DNA from: Hymenolepis diminuta
Lineage: Eukaryota; Platyhelminthes; Cestoda; Cyclophyllidea; Hymenolepididae
NCBI GenBank assembly: GCA_900708905.1
Contig: CAADRB010000005.1
Span: 6,118,459 to 6,182,458 of the forward strand
Direction of reading: 5' to 3'
Length of the DNA: 64,000 nucleotides
Part shown: positions 60,646 to 64,000 of the stretch, piece by piece
Numbering within the stretch: the stretch's first letter is position 1
How the letters are laid out: each line of letters starts with the position of its first letter
Translations under genes and position numbers: made by a program
The notes under the pieces: generated by a model
What the model was told of the DNA's origin: nothing
Database searches by the model: none
What the model saw: only the letters and a program-made list of their open reading frames with translations

Positions 60646-63600
60646 AAGAGGTGGTTGTACCACCCCATCATCATTATAGTGGAGTGTTTAGCTGGTATAA
60701 ACTCATATTTACAGCTTTGAACCCAGGTGAAATTTTGTCAATTCAGCAGAGCTCACAGAACCAGTTAGTCTTCTATTTCACACTTTTCCTCCTCCAACCG
60801 TCTTCAGGAGTATCCATTTCCTTTTGAAGTTCTGTTTTATCAGTCATCATCATCACCGTCATCGAGGACTTGCGAAGATGATATTCGTATCGTGAAGGTC
60901 GTCTATTTCCCTCTTCTTCGTCGAACCAATCTGTCGGCTGGTCGGCTCTACTAATCGTCACCTTCATCGACAGCCAAGGGTGACGAGATCTTCCATGTAA
61001 TCCATTCTAAAGGAGGGAAGAAAGTAGTTATTATGAGAGAAGGGAATACATGTTGCCTATTAAGTAAGGGGAATAGCGAGACAGAACAAAAAAGGACATA
61101 GCTTCTAGAGATGAGCATAGTACTTCATCATTGATGACTTCGTCGGAACTCTCGAACGGTACTCCCTCCTCCGAGTACCGCCTTGGTTTCCGCCTTCATC
61201 TATGTTTTTAGGCATCCCGTAGACTACAAGAGGTAAGACAATAGAAGATGAAAGCCCTTTGGACAAAACGACCAGAAAGCAGCTGAAAAATCCGATAAGT
61301 ATGTGTAATTTATCTCTAAAAGGTATAAAAGGAAAAGTAATAATAAGCGAATGAAGGTGTTACAATCCTCATCTGCCCGAACCAATTTATTTAGCATGCG
61401 ATTAATTTGTCGACAGTATTTGCTGGATAATAAAGAAATATAATATTGTCAGTGCTAAGTAATACCATCCAAACAACTCGGTTTCAATGAAGGAGGTAGG
61501 CCGATGGTAGGTGAATAGGAGTTGTCTGGGAGGGTGTAAATTGTTCGAGATCATCGCGTCGGTTAGGTGGTATAATTGCGGCCAAATGCCAAATTTCGTT
61601 CAAAAGAGTCATGGGAGGATAGTTTTAAAGTTGAAGTTATACCTGTGTATGAAGAATTTAAATAAGACAATGCTTATAAAAACCAAATAGGAAATTTAGG
61701 ATTATCCCTCAATAGCACTTTTTAATCATCATTAAATGTGTAAGTGCCGGTGGGGAAAAAGGAGGATGAATGCGATATTTCCTATTGTTACCACACTCAC
61801 TTATTACATATTTTAAGTAGAAATGCATCTTTTTCATGGAAAATTGTCTAGGGATCGTTTTGAGACCATCTCAAATTTATTGTTCTATGAAGTTCTCGGT
61901 AAAGATAGTTAATTGGCTTGCCATAGATTTGATTAGAATGAAAGTCTATGCACTTTTGGGAGAGAAGAATTTCATATTTTGGGTGGTCTCTCACAGTAGT
62001 CTATTAGTCTAACCGATAAGAAGGTGGGAGTTGGGCTGAACATCGGGATAGGTAGTGCAACTCCACATCGATCTAAGAGTTAAGTATGTCCTTCAAATAT
62101 TTAAAAAGTGTCTTGGGGTAACTCCATTTCGGTCTTATCCCTCTCCCTCTCTCTCTCTCTCACCCTCCCTCCCCCATTCTCTCACTCACTCCATCGGGTC
62201 AGTCAACTGTAGATAAGCGATATCTGGCGAGCAGATAGATAGATATAACGGGTGAAACTAGGTTTTCAAGCACTGAAATTATGAAGGGGTGTTCTATCTT
62301 ACAAGAATTATTCTTATGTGCTTCATTATTAAGTAATGTTCGAAATGTCGAAATAGGTTCACTTCCTTTCTACTGGAGGTTAAAAGAGAAATCAAAGTAA
62401 TTGTCGAGAGGTAAAATAATTTCTTCAATAATGAATATAAGTGCATGTTTCAATTAAGACGATATTTTAGATTGGAGAGAGAAGGCGAAAGTAGATAAAT
62501 GGTCATTCGCCCGATTGCTCCCTGACTCTGAATACACAGCACTTTTTATTGTTACTCACGATAGAGTGAAACGAATATCATTTTTTATCATGGGAAATCA
62601 AGTGAACAAAGGAAAATAGGCAGAAGAATGACTCTATATATTTGCAGAAGTACTCTTTATTGGCATTCTCTATGACAATGCTTCGGGTTTTCGTCCACGA
62701 AGCCGCAGTGAGGTCGTTTATATCCCTATGACGCAAAACCCCTATCTGTCATGTCTGAACGAGCCTATCGATTCCGCCCTTTCTATAGCAGCCTTGTTTC
62801 ACTTAAAGGTACATTTGCGCTCATGTTCTCGCTCGGCCTTATCTAAGTGACTCATGTAAGGCATGTAAAACCTGTAAGTTTTCCGCCCAAAACCTAACAC
62901 ACGCCTGTCAGTGACCGGTTCCTATGCTTCTCTCTCATCTCCTCCGTTCCTCAGTCCTCTCTCCCGGTCTTACTCGTCCGCGTCAGTCCTCATTGTGGCC
63001 GCCTTGAATGCATTTTGGTCTGATCAAATCTTGGTTTTCTGCTCCACAATAGGCGTCAGCTCTTACTGAAACAGCTACAAATTGGTGACTGTTGTTGCTG
63101 TTGTTAGTTGCTATCTTAATTCCAACAAGTGCATTAAGAGGCAAAGGGGAGGGATGTGAAAGTGGTCTTACTTCATTCATTTGACCTGTGCATTCATTTG
63201 TTTGTGCAATGAGGATGGTTACCACATAAAGTTCGAATGCTCAAAAGTTCCAAATTCAGGAACCGTATGTTGGGATCTTGATTGTTAATACTGCTTGTAA
63301 TATCCAGAACTCATTGACAAGTTGATCAACTTGAATAATTGGACATACCATTTCAATATATTTGCTTAATGACAGAGATACTAATGAAGTCTTTTCCTCC
63401 CTCTCTTTCACTTCTCACAGTTTTGCCACCACAGTTTTGGTCCGTGATCTCGGTTGATGAAATTCGGTGATGCAAGACCATTAGAGAATTGGTTGTAGGA
63501 GGACATGGCAGATCTGTTATGGCTGCCTCGTGCATTTTATCACTTTCATTCCGCCCGAACTTCTGTGCTTTAAATGATCGGAGGAGTTGTGCATGATTAA

Positions 63601-64000
63601 ATGTCGTCCATTATGAAAAGGAATACAAGTTTATTGGAGGTCGATCGACTTGGTTGTTCTTATGACCTTTTCAGGGAAGTAGCGTCCTGAAGCCTCTATG
63701 ATGTGAAAATGGGATTTGGCTACCCCTCTCCTTAAAAATTAGACGTACAATTGGTTGTGTCGTCCCATAGACTTGCTTTCGTCTGCGCCAAATCAGTAGT
63801 CTCTGACTTTGGTGACATCTAAGTTATCAGCTATGCTACTGTTGCACTGGTGCTGCTTCCCTCCAGATTTGAACTCATGACCCTCCAGCCCTCGAGATAA
63901 GTAGTTACTTCAAAGACGGAGTGAAACATGGTAAACAGTTACAGTTTATGTCGAGCTGATATTAGACTCAACTGAAGCTGATTTCTAAGTAATATTTGAT
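60498..64000 (-). repeat. Right arm (outer part) of the large inverted duplication, open at window end
   Basis: Reverse complement of 17472-20974 (coordinate sum 81,472). Identity holds to the last base of the window, so the arm continues outside. It carries a family A copy (62636-63240) and the tRNA-like stretch near 63858-63868 in inverted orientation. No gene. Confidence 0.95.
62636..63240 (+). repeat. Family A (LTR/TRIM-like), right-arm copy
   Basis: ACTCTTTATTGGCATTCTCT, CCACGAAGCCGCAGTGAGGT, CCTATCGATTCCGCCC, CCGGTTCCTATGCTTCTCTC, ATTTTGGTCTGATCAAATC and CAGCTACAAATTGGTGACTG in the usual order. Mirror image of 18232-18836. Confidence 0.55.

Overview
This is eukaryotic nuclear DNA, most likely from a parasitic flatworm and probably a tapeworm. 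The evidence is AT-rich sequence, spliced genes whose introns are often only 25-72 nt, intron length rising sharply from the 5' to the 3' end of genes, dense decayed transposons, and bilaterian gene families in a divergent form. I do not assign a species. No rRNA, complete tRNA, CRISPR or bacterial feature was seen.

Layout. (1) 2570-4475 (+): a four-exon gene for a membrane-anchored secretory protein with EGF-like modules, one thrombospondin type 1 repeat and a C-terminal membrane helix. (2) 7306-8572: a decayed but full-length mariner with terminal inverted repeats and a TA duplication. About 10.4-11.7 kb: a second decayed Tc1/mariner-type transposase. (3) 35986 down to 11978 (-): a homologue of PPP1R37, a leucine-rich protein phosphatase 1 regulatory subunit, in eight exons and about 684 codons. 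Its introns hold many dispersed repeats and, in the last intron, one arm of a large inverted duplication. (4) 39.4-40.2 kb and 46.8-47.3 kb: two related remnants of an LTR retrotransposon (gag zinc knuckle and protease). (5) 41931-47451 (+): an eleven-exon NVL-type tandem AAA ATPase (ribosome biogenesis) whose first AAA domain has lost key catalytic residues. An intronless rhodopsin-like receptor gene lies antisense and almost fills NVL intron 8. (6) 49835-53143 (+): LARP1, a La-motif and DM15-region RNA-binding protein, in six exons.

The most striking large-scale structure is a near-perfect inverted duplication. 17472-22890 is the reverse complement of 55923-64000, and the right arm runs off the window end. 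A 50-N gap in the left arm stands where the right arm has 2,709 bp. The 33-kb loop between the arms contains most of PPP1R37 plus NVL, the receptor and LARP1. The duplication is either a very recent segmental event or an assembly artefact, and the choice affects whether the proposed last exon of PPP1R37 is correctly placed.

The genes do not form a pathway. NVL and LARP1 both act in the ribosome/translation economy, PPP1R37 controls PP1, and the receptor and the EGF/TSP1 protein are surface molecules. The rest is repeat-rich intergenic and intronic DNA, described entry by entry.
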